From NCBI GenBank assembly GCA_020438105.1, contig JAGQVE010000028.1, forward strand, positions 1 to 50,966: a stretch of 50,966 nt of DNA, read 5' to 3'. Made by a program: the position numbers and the translations under genes. This document shows positions 16,806 through 25,540 of this stretch, piece by piece. Within the stretch, counting starts at the first letter, position 1, and each line of letters opens with the position of its first letter. This DNA comes from Bacteroidales bacterium (GTDB lineage Bacteria; Bacteroidota; Bacteroidia; Bacteroidales; JAADJA01). The notes beneath the pieces were generated by a model. That model did no database searches. It was not told where the DNA came from and saw nothing but the letters and a program-made list of their open reading frames with translations.

Positions 16806-18410
16806 ATGGAATATACATTAGGTGCCATTATTGCGTTAGTTGTCATTTTGTTCGCAACTATGCTGGCCTTGTTCTCAAGGTACAAACGTTGTCCGTCCGA
16901 CAAGATCCTTGTTATTTACGGTAAAACCGGAAAAACCAAAGAAGGAACATCACGTTCCTCAAGAACCATTCACGGAGGGGCATCCTTTATATGGCCCGTA
17001 ATTCAGAATTATGCATTTCTGGATCTTACGCCCATTTCAATTGAGGTAAACCTTACCAATGCACTTAGCCGTCAAAATATCCGTGTGGATGTGCCATCAA
17101 GGTTTACAGTGGGTATTTCCACCGATCCCAATGTGATGACAGCCGCTGCCGAACGTTTGCTCGGGCTCGAAATGGGACACATTCAGGATTTGGCGAAAGA
17201 TATCATATTTGGTCAGTTGAGGCTGGTAATCGCGACCATGGAAATTGAAGAGATCAACAGCGACCGCGATAAATTTTTAATGAACGTTTCGCAAAACGTG
17301 GAGGCTGAGTTGCAGAAAATCGGGCTGAGGCTGATCAACGTGAACGTAACCGATATCCGTGATGAATCAGGCTATATTGAGGCCCTTGGTAAAGAAGCTG
17401 CTGCAAAAGCGATCAATGATGCCAAGAAAAGTGTGGCAGAGAAAAACCGTGATGGGAGCATCGGTGAAGCCCAGGCTGTTCAGGATCAGCGGGTACAGGT
17501 GGCACATGCCAATGCCGAAGCCAAGATCGGGGAAGCCAATGCCAACCAGAAAGAGCGTGTTCAGGTGGCTGATGCCGAATCCACTGCAAGGGTGGGAGAA
17601 GCTGATGCCAATGCCACGGCAAAAATTGGTGAGGCCGATGCCAACAAGCTGGAGCGTGTTAAAACTTCGGAAGCAAATGCAACGGCTGTTGAGGGTGAAA
17701 ACCTGGCCAAGATCACCATCGCCAATTCGGATGCTAACCGGCGTGAAAAAGAAGCCGAAGCCCGCCGACTTGCCATTGCCGCTGAAAAAGTTAAAGATGC
17801 CCAGGCACTGGAAGAAGGATATAAAGCCGAACAAAAAGCGGAGATGGAGCGTGCTGAAAGACACCGTGCCACACAAACTGCTGATATTGTTGTGCCGGCT
17901 CAAATTGATAAACAAAAAATTGAAATCGATGCTGAAGCTGCTGCTGAGCAAATCCGCCGCATTGCACGAGGTGAGGCCGACGCCATCCTTGTGAAAAAAC
18001 AAGCCGAAGCAAAAGGTATCATGGAAGTGCTTACCAAACAGGCCCTTGGATTCGAAAAACTGGTTGAAGCTGCCAATACCAATGCCCGCGATGCAGCCAT
18101 GCTGATGATCGCCGATAAATTGCCCGAACTGGTTAAAACGCAGGTGGAAGCCATTAAGAACCTCCGGATTGATAAGATCACTGTTTGGGATTCGATGAGC
18201 GGTGGCGGCGGCGATGGTACACCCACGTCGGCAAACTTCCTGTCAGGAATGCTTAAATCGATCCCGCCTTTTGATGAGATCTTTAAAATGGCCGGACTAG
18301 AACTTCCTGAGTATTTGAAAGGTCATAAAGCAAATCCTGATGCAGAAGAGATTGAAGCTAAGGAGGTGAAAAAGACTGACAAAAAGGACCAGGATGAAAC
18401 AGAGAAATAA
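16806..18410 (+). CDS. Flotillin family protein (YqiK type)
   Basis: A 534-aa membrane scaffold: N-terminal membrane helix (about 4-24), SPFH/band 7 domain (about 28-200; RCPSDKILVIYGKTGK, RFTVGISTDPNVMTAAAERLLG), then a long Ala/Glu-rich coiled coil (about 200-400) with repeated EANA/GEADAN motifs, and a C-terminal oligomerisation region. Flotillins organise lipid microdomains and influence membrane fluidity and protein assembly. It follows its NfeD-like partner and ends at a strong terminator. The repetitive codon use in the coiled coil creates several long false frames on both strands. Confidence 0.9.
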   Translation: MEYTLGAIIALVVILFATMLALFSRYKRCPSDKILVIYGKTGKTKEGTSRSSRTIHGGASFIWPVIQNYAFLDLTPISIEVNLTNALSRQNIRVDVPSRFTVGISTDPNVMTAAAERLLGLEMGHIQDLAKDIIFGQLRLVIATMEIEEINSDRDKFLMNVSQNVEAELQKIGLRLINVNVTDIRDESGYIEALGKEAAAKAINDAKKSVAEKNRDGSIGEAQAVQDQRVQVAHANAEAKIGEANANQKERVQVADAESTARVGEADANATAKIGEADANKLERVKTSEANATAVEGENLAKITIANSDANRREKEAEARRLAIAAEKVKDAQALEEGYKAEQKAEMERAERHRATQTADIVVPAQIDKQKIEIDAEAAAEQIRRIARGEADAILVKKQAEAKGIMEVLTKQALGFEKLVEAANTNARDAAMLMIADKLPELVKTQVEAIKNLRIDKITVWDSMSGGGGDGTPTSANFLSGMLKSIPPFDEIFKMAGLELPEYLKGHKANPDAEEIEAKEVKKTDKKDQDETEK

Positions 18411-18429
18411 TTGAATTTATCTAACTTTG

Positions 18430-18460
18430 AAGGGATGACATAAAAGTCGTCCCTTTTTTT
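18430..18460 (+). terminator. Rho-independent terminator after the flotillin gene
   Basis: Stem AAGGGATGAC/GTCGTCCCTT (10 pairs, one G-U) with loop ATAAAA, followed by a T-run. The run ends directly at the ATG of yjbQ (18461), so yjbQ has no room for an ordinary leader: it must rely on readthrough or on a start within the hairpin region. Confidence 0.85.
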
Positions 18461-18865
18461 ATGCAACAAACAATCTCAATTAAAACCAGCTTCCGCAATG
18501 GCCTTGTCGACATCACCAAACAAGTCGAACAAATTGTAAATTCCTCAAATGTTAAAGAGGGCCTCGTAAACGTCTATGCCCAGGGAGCCACGGCTGCCAT
18601 TATGATACAGGAAAACTGGGATGATTCGGTACAGACAGATGTTATCAATTTCCTGAAAAAACTGATCCCTCAGGGAGTTTGGCTCCACGATGCACAGGAC
18701 GGAAACGGCGATGCTCACCTTAAAGCCGGTCTGGTTGGCCCTTCTGAAACGATTCCAATCATTAACGGGAAAATGGGATTATCCACCTGGCAAAATATAT
18801 TTTTTTGTGAATTTGACGGACCCAGAAATGAAAGAAAAATCGTAATTACAATAACCTCTGCATGA
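18461..18865 (+). CDS. YjbQ/UPF0047 family protein
   Basis: A 134-aa single-domain protein of the YjbQ family. The signature WLHDAQDGNGDAHLKAGLVG and IPIINGKMGLSTWQNIFFCEFDGPR is complete, including the His/Asp residues thought to bind metal. YjbQ proteins have been reported to have secondary thiamine phosphate synthase activity; the physiological role is unsettled. The ATG lies immediately behind the flotillin terminator's T-run with no recognisable ribosome-binding site, unusual for a normal leader. Confidence 0.85.
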   Translation: MQQTISIKTSFRNGLVDITKQVEQIVNSSNVKEGLVNVYAQGATAAIMIQENWDDSVQTDVINFLKKLIPQGVWLHDAQDGNGDAHLKAGLVGPSETIPIINGKMGLSTWQNIFFCEFDGPRNERKIVITITSA

Positions 18866-18876
18866 CGATTTTAATT

Positions 18877-19596
18877 TTAATGATATTCTGAATCATATAC
18901 TTTTACTCCCAGCCGGATACCCACCCGGACTCCATATACAAAGCGCTTCTCAGAGTATTTTTTGTTAAGCTCTGGCTCCCCAACCTGAGGATTTCCGTCG
19001 AATGGATAGTGGATAGTGAAATTATTTACTCCCATCCCAAAGTTAGGCCCGATGAACCAATCAAAGGGAATATCCAGAAATGAACTCTGGAATTGCCTCA
19101 CATGAATAAGCACGTTTGCGCCATAATAATGTGACCTCATCGATCTCTGCTCATCAGGAGAGGAGCTAAGCCCTTTTGAACCATTTACAAACCACACATG
19201 ATCGTAACTCAGGTATTTGTAGGTAATTTCAAGTTTGATGTAATCGGAAATTAATCTGAATTGATTTCCACCATCTTTAAAACTTATTCCCATCCTTATT
19301 ACTGGGCCATGAGAGGCGAGGATGTAATCGGAATATGCCAGTAACTTATATTGCTGAACGATACCGGACTTGTTCCATCGCCATTTGTGCCATCCAAAAT
19401 AGGAACTAAGAATAATATCTTCATTTATTGAAAAATCAACATATCCGCCAAATTCACCAAATAAAAATAATGAAGGCTCCACCCCCACATATACCCGGTT
19501 GTATTTTGGCTCGGAATCCTGCCCAATACCATAATTATTCAGTAAAAAGAATATCAGAAAAAGAAACTGGATTCCGGTAAGGTTGCAAATTTTTAA
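18877..19596 (-). CDS. Exported hypothetical protein, probable outer-membrane barrel
   Basis: About 239 aa. A signal peptide (FLFLIFFLLNNYGIGQ) precedes a sequence rich in alternating aromatic beta-strands (RVYVGVEPSLFLFGEFGGYVDFSI, KRFVYGVRVGIRLGVKVYD), suggesting a small outer-membrane beta-barrel. No family was recognised. An ATG at 19638 would add 14 residues, but a good -7 box at 19631-19624 lies between, so the ATG at 19596 (MLKICNL) is preferred. It is transcribed in the same direction as the YdeI-like gene. Confidence 0.55.
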   Translation of the reverse strand, partial: LKICNLTGIQFLFLIFFLLNNYGIGQDSEPKYNRVYVGVEPSLFLFGEFGGYVDFSINEDIILSSYFGWHKWRWNKSGIVQQYKLLAYSDYILASHGPVIRMGISFKDGGNQFRLISDYIKLEITYKYLSYDHVWFVNGSKGLSSSPDEQRSMRSHYYGANVLIHVRQFQSSFLDIPFDWFIGPNFGMGVNNFTIHYPFDGNPQVGEPELNKKYSEKRFVYGVRVGIRLGVKVYDSEYH

Positions 19597-19623
19597 CATG
19601 GCCAACACTTTTTTTGAGAACCT

Positions 19624-19631
19624 CAAATATA
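19624..19631 (-). promoter_or_regulatory. Candidate -7 box of the exported hypothetical gene
   Basis: Minus-strand TATATTTG fits TAnnTTTG 28 bp upstream of the ATG at 19596, and helps decide against the longer start. No -33 at consensus distance is evident. Confidence 0.3.
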
Positions 19632-19641
19632 ACAACAAAAA

Positions 19642-20208
19642 TTAATAATATTTATCAATACCTCCATATCCTTTGATGATCTTTCCTTCTGCGGTCTTTT
19701 TAATGAAATTTTGTAGTCTTTTTTCATAATCCTCAGGACGGTTTCTTGCTGAATCGATATATGCCACCCGCAATCGCTGATAACTTGCTTTAAAATTTTG
19801 GTAATTGGCCCAGGCCTCCCTGTTCTTTTTGATGGCAGCGATGATGTCCTTCGGAAATTTATATTCACTTTCGATGAGGTGCTGCACGCCGGGTAAAATA
19901 TCGGGATGGATAAGTTTTTCTTTCGATAACCATTTAAGTCGCTCAATATTGGGTTGGCTGAAACTACTTTTAGCCCTTCTGGGAGTGAATCGCTGAATGG
20001 AATGTTCATCGTCCAGAGAGCGGGCGGTGCTGTCGATCCAGCCGAAACAGAGTGCTTCTTCAACTGCATCGTTGTAAGATACGCGTGGTTTGTTTGTAGC
20101 CATGAGTGGAAATACGAGCCAGATCTCCTTTTTGGTTTCAAAGTTTTTTTGGAGCCAATTACGCCATTGTTTGCGATTTTTGGGGTAGAAGGTTTTAACG
20201 CTGGTCAT
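19642..20208 (-). CDS. YdeI/OmpD-associated family protein
   Basis: A 188-aa cytoplasmic protein. The motif KEIWLVF ... VSYNDAVEEALCFGWIDSTARSLDDE followed by QRFTPRRAKSSFSQPNIERLKWLSKEKLI is the signature of the YdeI/bacteriocin-protection family, whose biochemical role is unclear. The C-terminal part (WANYQNFKASYQRLRVAYIDSARNRPEDYEKRL) matches the usual family ending. The gene begins directly at the edge of the REP array. Confidence 0.8.
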   Translation of the reverse strand: MTSVKTFYPKNRKQWRNWLQKNFETKKEIWLVFPLMATNKPRVSYNDAVEEALCFGWIDSTARSLDDEHSIQRFTPRRAKSSFSQPNIERLKWLSKEKLIHPDILPGVQHLIESEYKFPKDIIAAIKKNREAWANYQNFKASYQRLRVAYIDSARNRPEDYEKRLQNFIKKTAEGKIIKGYGGIDKYY

Positions 20209-20224
20209 TTATTCATTTTTATTG

Positions 20225-20712
20225 TTATAAATATGCCGCTCCTACGGAGCTTTGAATGGTTATTGGTTCTGTTTTTTACAAATATGTCGCCCCTCCGGGG
20301 CTTAAATTAATGATTGTTTATTTTTATAACTATGTCGCCCCTGTGGGGCTTAGATTGATGCATACTAATTTATATAATTCTATAACTATGTCGCCCCTGT
20401 GGGGCTTAGATTGATGCATACTAATTTATATAATTCTATAACTATGTCGCCCCTCCGGGGCTTTGATGATGCATATTAATTCATATAATTCTATAGCTAT
20501 GTCGCCCTTGTGGGGCTTAGCTGTACTATTGTTTTGTTTTTATAAGGATGTTGCTCCTACGGAGCTTTGATTGGTATATGATTTTATTTCTCATATATTT
20601 TGCTCCAGTGAAGCTTTATTCCTTCAATTCAATTTGTGCAGCTCCGTAGGAGCGGTATAGTTATAAAAAGTGCTACATACAGGAACTTATAAGCCCCGTA
20701 GGGGCGACATAA
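20225..20712. repeat. Left REP array: ten palindromes beside the Y1 transposase
   Basis: Two 13-bp palindrome types alternate. Type A is GCTCC-TAC-GGAGC (20238, 20553, degenerate 20602, inverted 20641). Type B is GCCCC-N3-GGGGC (20289, 20337, 20393, 20449, imperfect 20504, inverted 20693). Each is preceded by TATGTC/TATGCC on its strand. Most point right, while the last two are inverted and sit next to the transposase stop codon. Fills the whole gap to the YdeI-like gene. Confidence 0.9.
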
Positions 20713-20723
20713 ATCTTAGACAC

Positions 20724-21200
20724 TTAATGTTGATACAATTCCTCAACCTCGTTTAAGATGTATTTCAGATCAAATTCAACTTTGGATTTTTCCAGTATCT
20801 CCAAATATTCCGCCTTAAATGATTGCCGTTTATGATGCTCTTTTTGTCGATTGATATATCCAATTACCGAATCCAGTTGGGAATTGGCATAGGAGAAAGC
20901 TCCAAATCCTTCCTGCCATTGGAATTTTGTTCGGGTAAATCTTTTTTCATTTATCCATTTGGACGAATTGCTTTTTACTAAACGCATTAATTCCGAAACA
21001 GAATGATCAGGCTTCATTCCGGTAAATATGTGCAAATGGTCGGGCATGCCACCAATAGCAAGCAATTTGTGGCCGCTGTTCTGAATAATTCCTGTTATGT
21101 ATTTATATAATTCATCTTCCCAATTCGGTCCGATCAAACGATCCCTTCCTTTGACAGCAAAGATGAAATGGATGTAAATTTGGGTAAAGGTATTTGCCAT
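20724..21200 (-). mobile_element. Y1 (IS200/REP-associated) tyrosine transposase
   Basis: A 158-aa HUH single-strand DNA transposase. The HUH motif is HLH (55-57 in GMPDHLHIF) and the probable nucleophile is Tyr115 in GYINRQKEHHKRQSF; WQEGFGAFSYA is also typical. No terminal inverted repeats or target duplications are needed by this class. Instead it lies between two REP arrays, the arrangement of RAYTs (REP-associated tyrosine transposases), which cut at REP palindromes. All recognised motifs are intact, so it may be active. No tnpB gene is present. Confidence 0.9.
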
Positions 21201-21292
21201 AATAATTGATTTTTCGTGTTTTATGTAATTTTTAGTATTTATTTGATCTTGATAAATAATTCGCTCATGGGTGAATCGGGTCGTTGATGATT

Positions 21293-21714
21293 TTATTTTT
21301 ATAAATATGCCGCTCCTACGGAGCTTTGATTGGTTATTGGTTCTGTTTTTTACAAATATGTCGCCCCGCTGGGGCTCAAATTAATGATTGTTTTCGTTTT
21401 ATAAATATGCCGCTCCTACGGAGCTTTGAATGGTTATTGGTTCTGTTTTTTACAAATATGTCGCCCCTCCGGGGCTTAAATTAATGATTGTTTATTTTTA
21501 TAAATATGTCGCCCCGCTGGGGCTTAGACTTATGAATGTTTTGTTTTATAAAAATTTTGCTCCAACGAAGCTTTGAATGGTATATGATTTTATTTTAATA
21601 TGTTTTGCTCCTACGGAGCTTTATTCCTTCAATTCAATTTGTGCAGCTCCGTAGGAGCGGTATAGGTTAAAAAGGCTGATCCCTTGTTTTAACAAGCCCC
21701 GTGGGGGCGACATA
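21293..21714. repeat. Right REP array: nine palindromes
   Basis: Type A palindromes at 21312, 21412, 21607, degenerate 21559 and inverted 21646; type B at 21363, 21463, 21511 and inverted 21696. The order ends with the same inverted A-then-B pair as the left array. Segments are identical to the left array: 21399-21503 equals 20225-20329 and 21618-21665 equals 20613-20660. The array ends 20 bp before the pullulanase stop codon; 21201-21292 shows nothing recognisable. Confidence 0.9.
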
Positions 21715-21733
21715 GGTTCAGACAAGCATGAAT

Positions 21734-23728
21734 CTACCGAAATGCCAGCATCATCGAAATGCCCGGCACTTCTATTTTATCTTTTACAGATTTTATCCCT
21801 GCTTCATTAAATTGATCTCCCAAAACAGCGATGTTCCAGGCTCCATCCACCTCGATTTGTTTGGGTTCACGGTTGGCATTATAGCAAACCAAAATTTCTG
21901 TCCATGCATCTCCCATGGGTTTGCCGTTGATGGTGTAAGCTACGAGCCCTGGTTCTGTTTCAGTAAACCACAGGTTCTGTCGTACCATATTCCCGCTTGA
22001 CATACGAAAGGCGGGATGGTTTTTGCGCAAAGCGATCAAGGATTGATAATATTTAAAAACATCATAATGATTTACCTTCCATTGCCAGTCGATCTGGTTC
22101 ACCGAATCGGGCAGGTTATAGGAGTTGTGTTCACCGCCTTTGGTTCGCAACATCTCAACACCAGCATGTAAAAATGAAATTCCCTGAGAGGTGAGCACCA
22201 CGGCATTGGCCAGCTTGTCCATTGCTATGATCTGTTCTGTAGTTGCATCATCAACAGAAATCATCAACTTGTCGAACAACGTGTGATTGTCATGACAAGA
22301 AACATATGAAACCGCCTGCCAGGGCTCTTCCGTCCAGGCTGAATCGGAATAGTTCACGCCTTTGTAATTGATCTGATCATGCTGAATGCTTCCCACCACA
22401 CCAAACTTCACCGTTTCCTCCAGGTTTGGAGCACCGCTTACAAAACCGGTCGATTTATCGTCAAATACAGAGCCTTTTAAACCGTCGCGTATATCATCGC
22501 TGAAGGCGCTGACCATGGGCATGCGCCAGGTGTTTTTCTTCAGTGCCTGCTCATTCATGGGAAGCGGTGAACCTCCTGCTGTCCAGCCCTCACCATAAAT
22601 AAAGGCGTTCGAATTGTATTCCTTCAAAGCTGCAGCAATCTCGTTCATGGTTTCAATATCATGAATACCCATCAGGTCGAAACGGAAGCCATCCAGGTGG
22701 TATTCCCTGGCCCAAAACAAAATGGACTCAACCATGAATTTGCGCATCATCGTTCGCTCCGAAGCGGTTTCATTACCACAAGCCGATGCATTGGAAAAGC
22801 TACCATCTTCATTGTGGCGGTAATAATACCCCGGAACTTCCAGGTTGAAATTTGAATTTTCGGTACGACCCGTATGATTATAAACCACATCCAGAATCAC
22901 CCCAATTCTTTCATCATGGAATGCTTTTACCATTTGTTTAAACTCCTTTATCCTGACTGCTGCATGATAGGGATCAGTGGAATAGCTGCCTTCGGGTACA
23001 TTGTAATTTTGAGGATCATAACCCCAGTTGAATTGAGGTTGGTCGAGCTTTGTTTCGTCAATCGCATAATGATCAAAGGATGGCAGCAGGTGAACATGCG
23101 TGATGCCCAGCTCCTTCATGTGGTCGATGGCTGTGGAAACTCCCTGCGGGCCTTTGGTTCCCTTTTCAACCAAACCTAAAAACTTGCCTGGAAATGAAGA
23201 ACCGGCATTGGGATCAATCGTGATATCGCGCACATGAAGTTCATAAATAATGGCATCGTTGGGGGTATTTATTTCAGGACTCGCATCCTGTCCCCATCCT
23301 TCTGGATTTGTTTCGGCCATATCGATAACCATGGCACGTTTTCCGTTTACACCAACGGCGGTTGCGTAAATACCGGGCGTTTCTTCCAGCCACAGGCCAC
23401 TGATCATAACCTGGTAAGTGTAATAGACCCCGTTCAAATCTTTTTCAATGATCTTTTCCCAAAGACCTTCTTTCACCTGGTACATTATCGATGTTTCAAA
23501 AGCTTCGCCACCATTTCCTTCATCATAGAAATTGATTTTGACGGCTTCGGCCGGTGGTGACCAAATTGAGAAGGTTGTGGCCTCAGGTGTGTATTGTACC
23601 CACAAATTGGCATCCGGGTAAACCGGGTAATCGTTGTAGGTTTTATATTCGGTTTTTTTGCCGGTACAGGCTGCCAGAAAAAGTAAAACAAAAAGAAGTG
23701 CTGCAGATGAATTGGAGATCATAATCAT
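21734..23728 (-). CDS. pulA: Type I pullulanase lipoprotein (GH13)
   Basis: A 664-aa enzyme that hydrolyses alpha-1,6 branches of pullulan, starch or glycogen. The lipobox LAAC (Cys21) marks an exported lipoprotein. A CBM48-like N-terminal domain (about 40-135) precedes the GH13 barrel with the type I motif FNWGYDP (233-239; YNWGYDP in most), region I DVVYNH (280-285), nucleophile D351 in GFRFDLMG, acid/base E380 in YGEGW, and VSCHDNHTLFDK. Starch-binding SusD/SusC genes are not adjacent. Translation probably starts at the ATG at 23728 or 6 bp further in (MISNSS). Confidence 0.92.
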   Translation of the reverse strand: MIMISNSSAALLFVLLFLAACTGKKTEYKTYNDYPVYPDANLWVQYTPEATTFSIWSPPAEAVKINFYDEGNGGEAFETSIMYQVKEGLWEKIIEKDLNGVYYTYQVMISGLWLEETPGIYATAVGVNGKRAMVIDMAETNPEGWGQDASPEINTPNDAIIYELHVRDITIDPNAGSSFPGKFLGLVEKGTKGPQGVSTAIDHMKELGITHVHLLPSFDHYAIDETKLDQPQFNWGYDPQNYNVPEGSYSTDPYHAAVRIKEFKQMVKAFHDERIGVILDVVYNHTGRTENSNFNLEVPGYYYRHNEDGSFSNASACGNETASERTMMRKFMVESILFWAREYHLDGFRFDLMGIHDIETMNEIAAALKEYNSNAFIYGEGWTAGGSPLPMNEQALKKNTWRMPMVSAFSDDIRDGLKGSVFDDKSTGFVSGAPNLEETVKFGVVGSIQHDQINYKGVNYSDSAWTEEPWQAVSYVSCHDNHTLFDKLMISVDDATTEQIIAMDKLANAVVLTSQGISFLHAGVEMLRTKGGEHNSYNLPDSVNQIDWQWKVNHYDVFKYYQSLIALRKNHPAFRMSSGNMVRQNLWFTETEPGLVAYTINGKPMGDAWTEILVCYNANREPKQIEVDGAWNIAVLGDQFNEAGIKSVKDKIEVPGISMMLAFR

Positions 23729-23786
23729 TAATTTTTATGTCTGGCTAATTTAGATAAAAAAATGGAAGGCAGGAATCATTTGGGGC

Positions 23787-23816
23787 TTTGTGCAAAAATG
23801 GTTTTTAGTATGTTTG
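23787..23816 (+). promoter_or_regulatory. Promoter of the M1 peptidase gene
   Basis: TTTG (23787-23790), 18-bp spacer and TATGTTTG (23809-23816) match the Bacteroidota housekeeping promoter TTTG-N19-TAnnTTTG within one base of spacing. The ATG follows at 23839. Confidence 0.6.
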
Positions 23817-23838
23817 TTACACGAAATTAATCTGCCTC

Positions 23839-25527
23839 ATGAAAGCAAATCGTAAATATTTTTTGATCGCCATAATTACAATCGCTGTAGGTGTTTGGTT
23901 TGGTAATTTAACAGCTTTAGCGCAAACTCCTGATTTTGATCATCAGGATACCATTCGGGGTTCCATTACTCCGGAAAGGGCATGGTGGGATCTTACCTAT
24001 TACCATTTAAGTGTTAAACCCAACCCGGCCGACAGCTCCCTTTCAGGCAATGTAATAATCCAATACACGGTTTTGACTCCGAATCAAAAAATGCAAATCG
24101 ATTTGCAGGAACCGATGCTGATCGATAGGGCTTTGCAAAGCGGGGAAGAGCTGACTTTTGAACGGCTGGGCAATGTCTTTTATCTGAGTTTAAAGGAAAC
24201 GCAGCAAGCAGGTGATAAAAATGAAGTACAAATATTTTATCATGGTAAACCCAAAGTAAGTTTGCGTCCCCCCTGGGATGGAGGGATTGCATGGAAGTCG
24301 GATTCAAAAGGCAATCCATTTGTAGCCACAGCCTGTCAGGGTGAGGGTGCCAGCCTATGGTGGCCCTGCAAAGATCATATGTATGATGAACCCGATAGTA
24401 TGCGCATCAGCATCACGGTGCCGAAAGGGTTAACTGGTGTTGCAAACGGCAGGTTAGAGAAAACAATAAAAAACAAAAATGACAAAACCGAGACTTTTCA
24501 ATGGGTGGTTAAAAATCCGATCAACAATTATGGGGTGAATATGAATGTGGGTGCTTATGTTAGTTATACGGAAGTGTATGATGGTGAAAACGGACCGCTT
24601 GATTGCAGCTATTATGTTTTATCTGAAGATCTTGATAGCGCAAAGGAGCATTTTAAGCAGGTTCCTATGATGCTGGAGGCCTTTGAATATTGGTTCGGGC
24701 CGTATCCGTTTTATGAGGATAGCTATAAACTTGTGCAGGTGCCCTATCCAGGTATGGAGCATCAAAGTTCGGTGACTTATGGAAATGGATTTAAAAACGG
24801 TTTTTACAGCATGGATTTGAGCAACACAGGCTGGGGTAGTAAATGGGATTTTATCATTGTTCATGAATCGGCGCATGAGTGGTTTGCCAACAGTATTACC
24901 TATCGTGATATTGCCGACATGTGGATACATGAAAGCTTTGCGGCCTATTCGGAGAGCCTGTTTACCGAATATTATTATGGGATAGATGCCGGTGCCGATT
25001 ATGTGCGCGGAACACGGGCAAATATCAACAACGACCGGCCAATTATCGGTTTGTATGATGTAAATTATGAAGGCTCGGGTGACATGTATCCCAAGGGTGC
25101 AAATATGCTGCATACGCTCCGGCAGATCGTTAATAACGACTCTATTTGGGTAGCATTGTTACGGGGGTTAAATATGGAATTTTACCACCAAACGGTAAAC
25201 ACTGCGCAAGTTGAAAATTATATGGCTGAGTTTCTGGGTCTGGAGCTTCGTAACTTTTTTGATCAATATTTGAGAGATAAAAGGATCCCTGTTTTTGAAT
25301 ATACCCTGCATGGGCATGTTTTGCGCTATCGCTGGAACAACTGCATTGATACTTTTAATATGCCATTAAAAGTTGATATTGATGGCGAAGAAATTTGGCT
25401 TGAACCCACCACTAACTGGAAAATGAAAGTGCTTGATAAACAAGGGACCAACCTCAAGGTCGATCCCAACTTTTATGTTGCTGAAGTCAATTTGCAGGGT
25501 TCCAGTAAGTTTGGTCCGGTAGAATGA
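23839..25527 (+). CDS. M1 family aminopeptidase-like metallopeptidase
   Basis: A 562-aa exported zinc peptidase. After a signal peptide (cleavage near ALAQT) comes the M1 N-terminal beta domain, then the exopeptidase region PGMEHQSSVTYG (304-315) in place of GAMEN, and the zinc site HESAH (342-346) with the third ligand Glu365, exactly the HExxH-x18-E spacing. The large ERAP1-like C-terminal domain of classical M1 enzymes is missing, as in many Bacteroidota members. It probably trims peptides in the periplasm or at the surface. Divergent from pulA. Confidence 0.9.
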   Translation: MKANRKYFLIAIITIAVGVWFGNLTALAQTPDFDHQDTIRGSITPERAWWDLTYYHLSVKPNPADSSLSGNVIIQYTVLTPNQKMQIDLQEPMLIDRALQSGEELTFERLGNVFYLSLKETQQAGDKNEVQIFYHGKPKVSLRPPWDGGIAWKSDSKGNPFVATACQGEGASLWWPCKDHMYDEPDSMRISITVPKGLTGVANGRLEKTIKNKNDKTETFQWVVKNPINNYGVNMNVGAYVSYTEVYDGENGPLDCSYYVLSEDLDSAKEHFKQVPMMLEAFEYWFGPYPFYEDSYKLVQVPYPGMEHQSSVTYGNGFKNGFYSMDLSNTGWGSKWDFIIVHESAHEWFANSITYRDIADMWIHESFAAYSESLFTEYYYGIDAGADYVRGTRANINNDRPIIGLYDVNYEGSGDMYPKGANMLHTLRQIVNNDSIWVALLRGLNMEFYHQTVNTAQVENYMAEFLGLELRNFFDQYLRDKRIPVFEYTLHGHVLRYRWNNCIDTFNMPLKVDIDGEEIWLEPTTNWKMKVLDKQGTNLKVDPNFYVAEVNLQGSSKFGPVE

Positions 25528-25540
25528 TCTTTTAACCTGA

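Noticed and set aside
17359..18226. Several long frames on both strands inside the flotillin gene
   Set aside because: They are shadows of the Ala/Glu-rich coiled-coil repeats; the flotillin frame fully explains the region.
19623..20141. A 172-aa minus-strand frame overlapping the YdeI-like gene
   Set aside because: It lies in another frame of a recognised family protein and shows no domain.
20225..21714. CRISPR-like look of regularly recurring short repeats
   Set aside because: The repeats are 13-bp palindromes of two kinds in mixed orientation with irregular spacing, the spacers themselves recur, and no cas gene is present; a REP/RAYT locus explains it.
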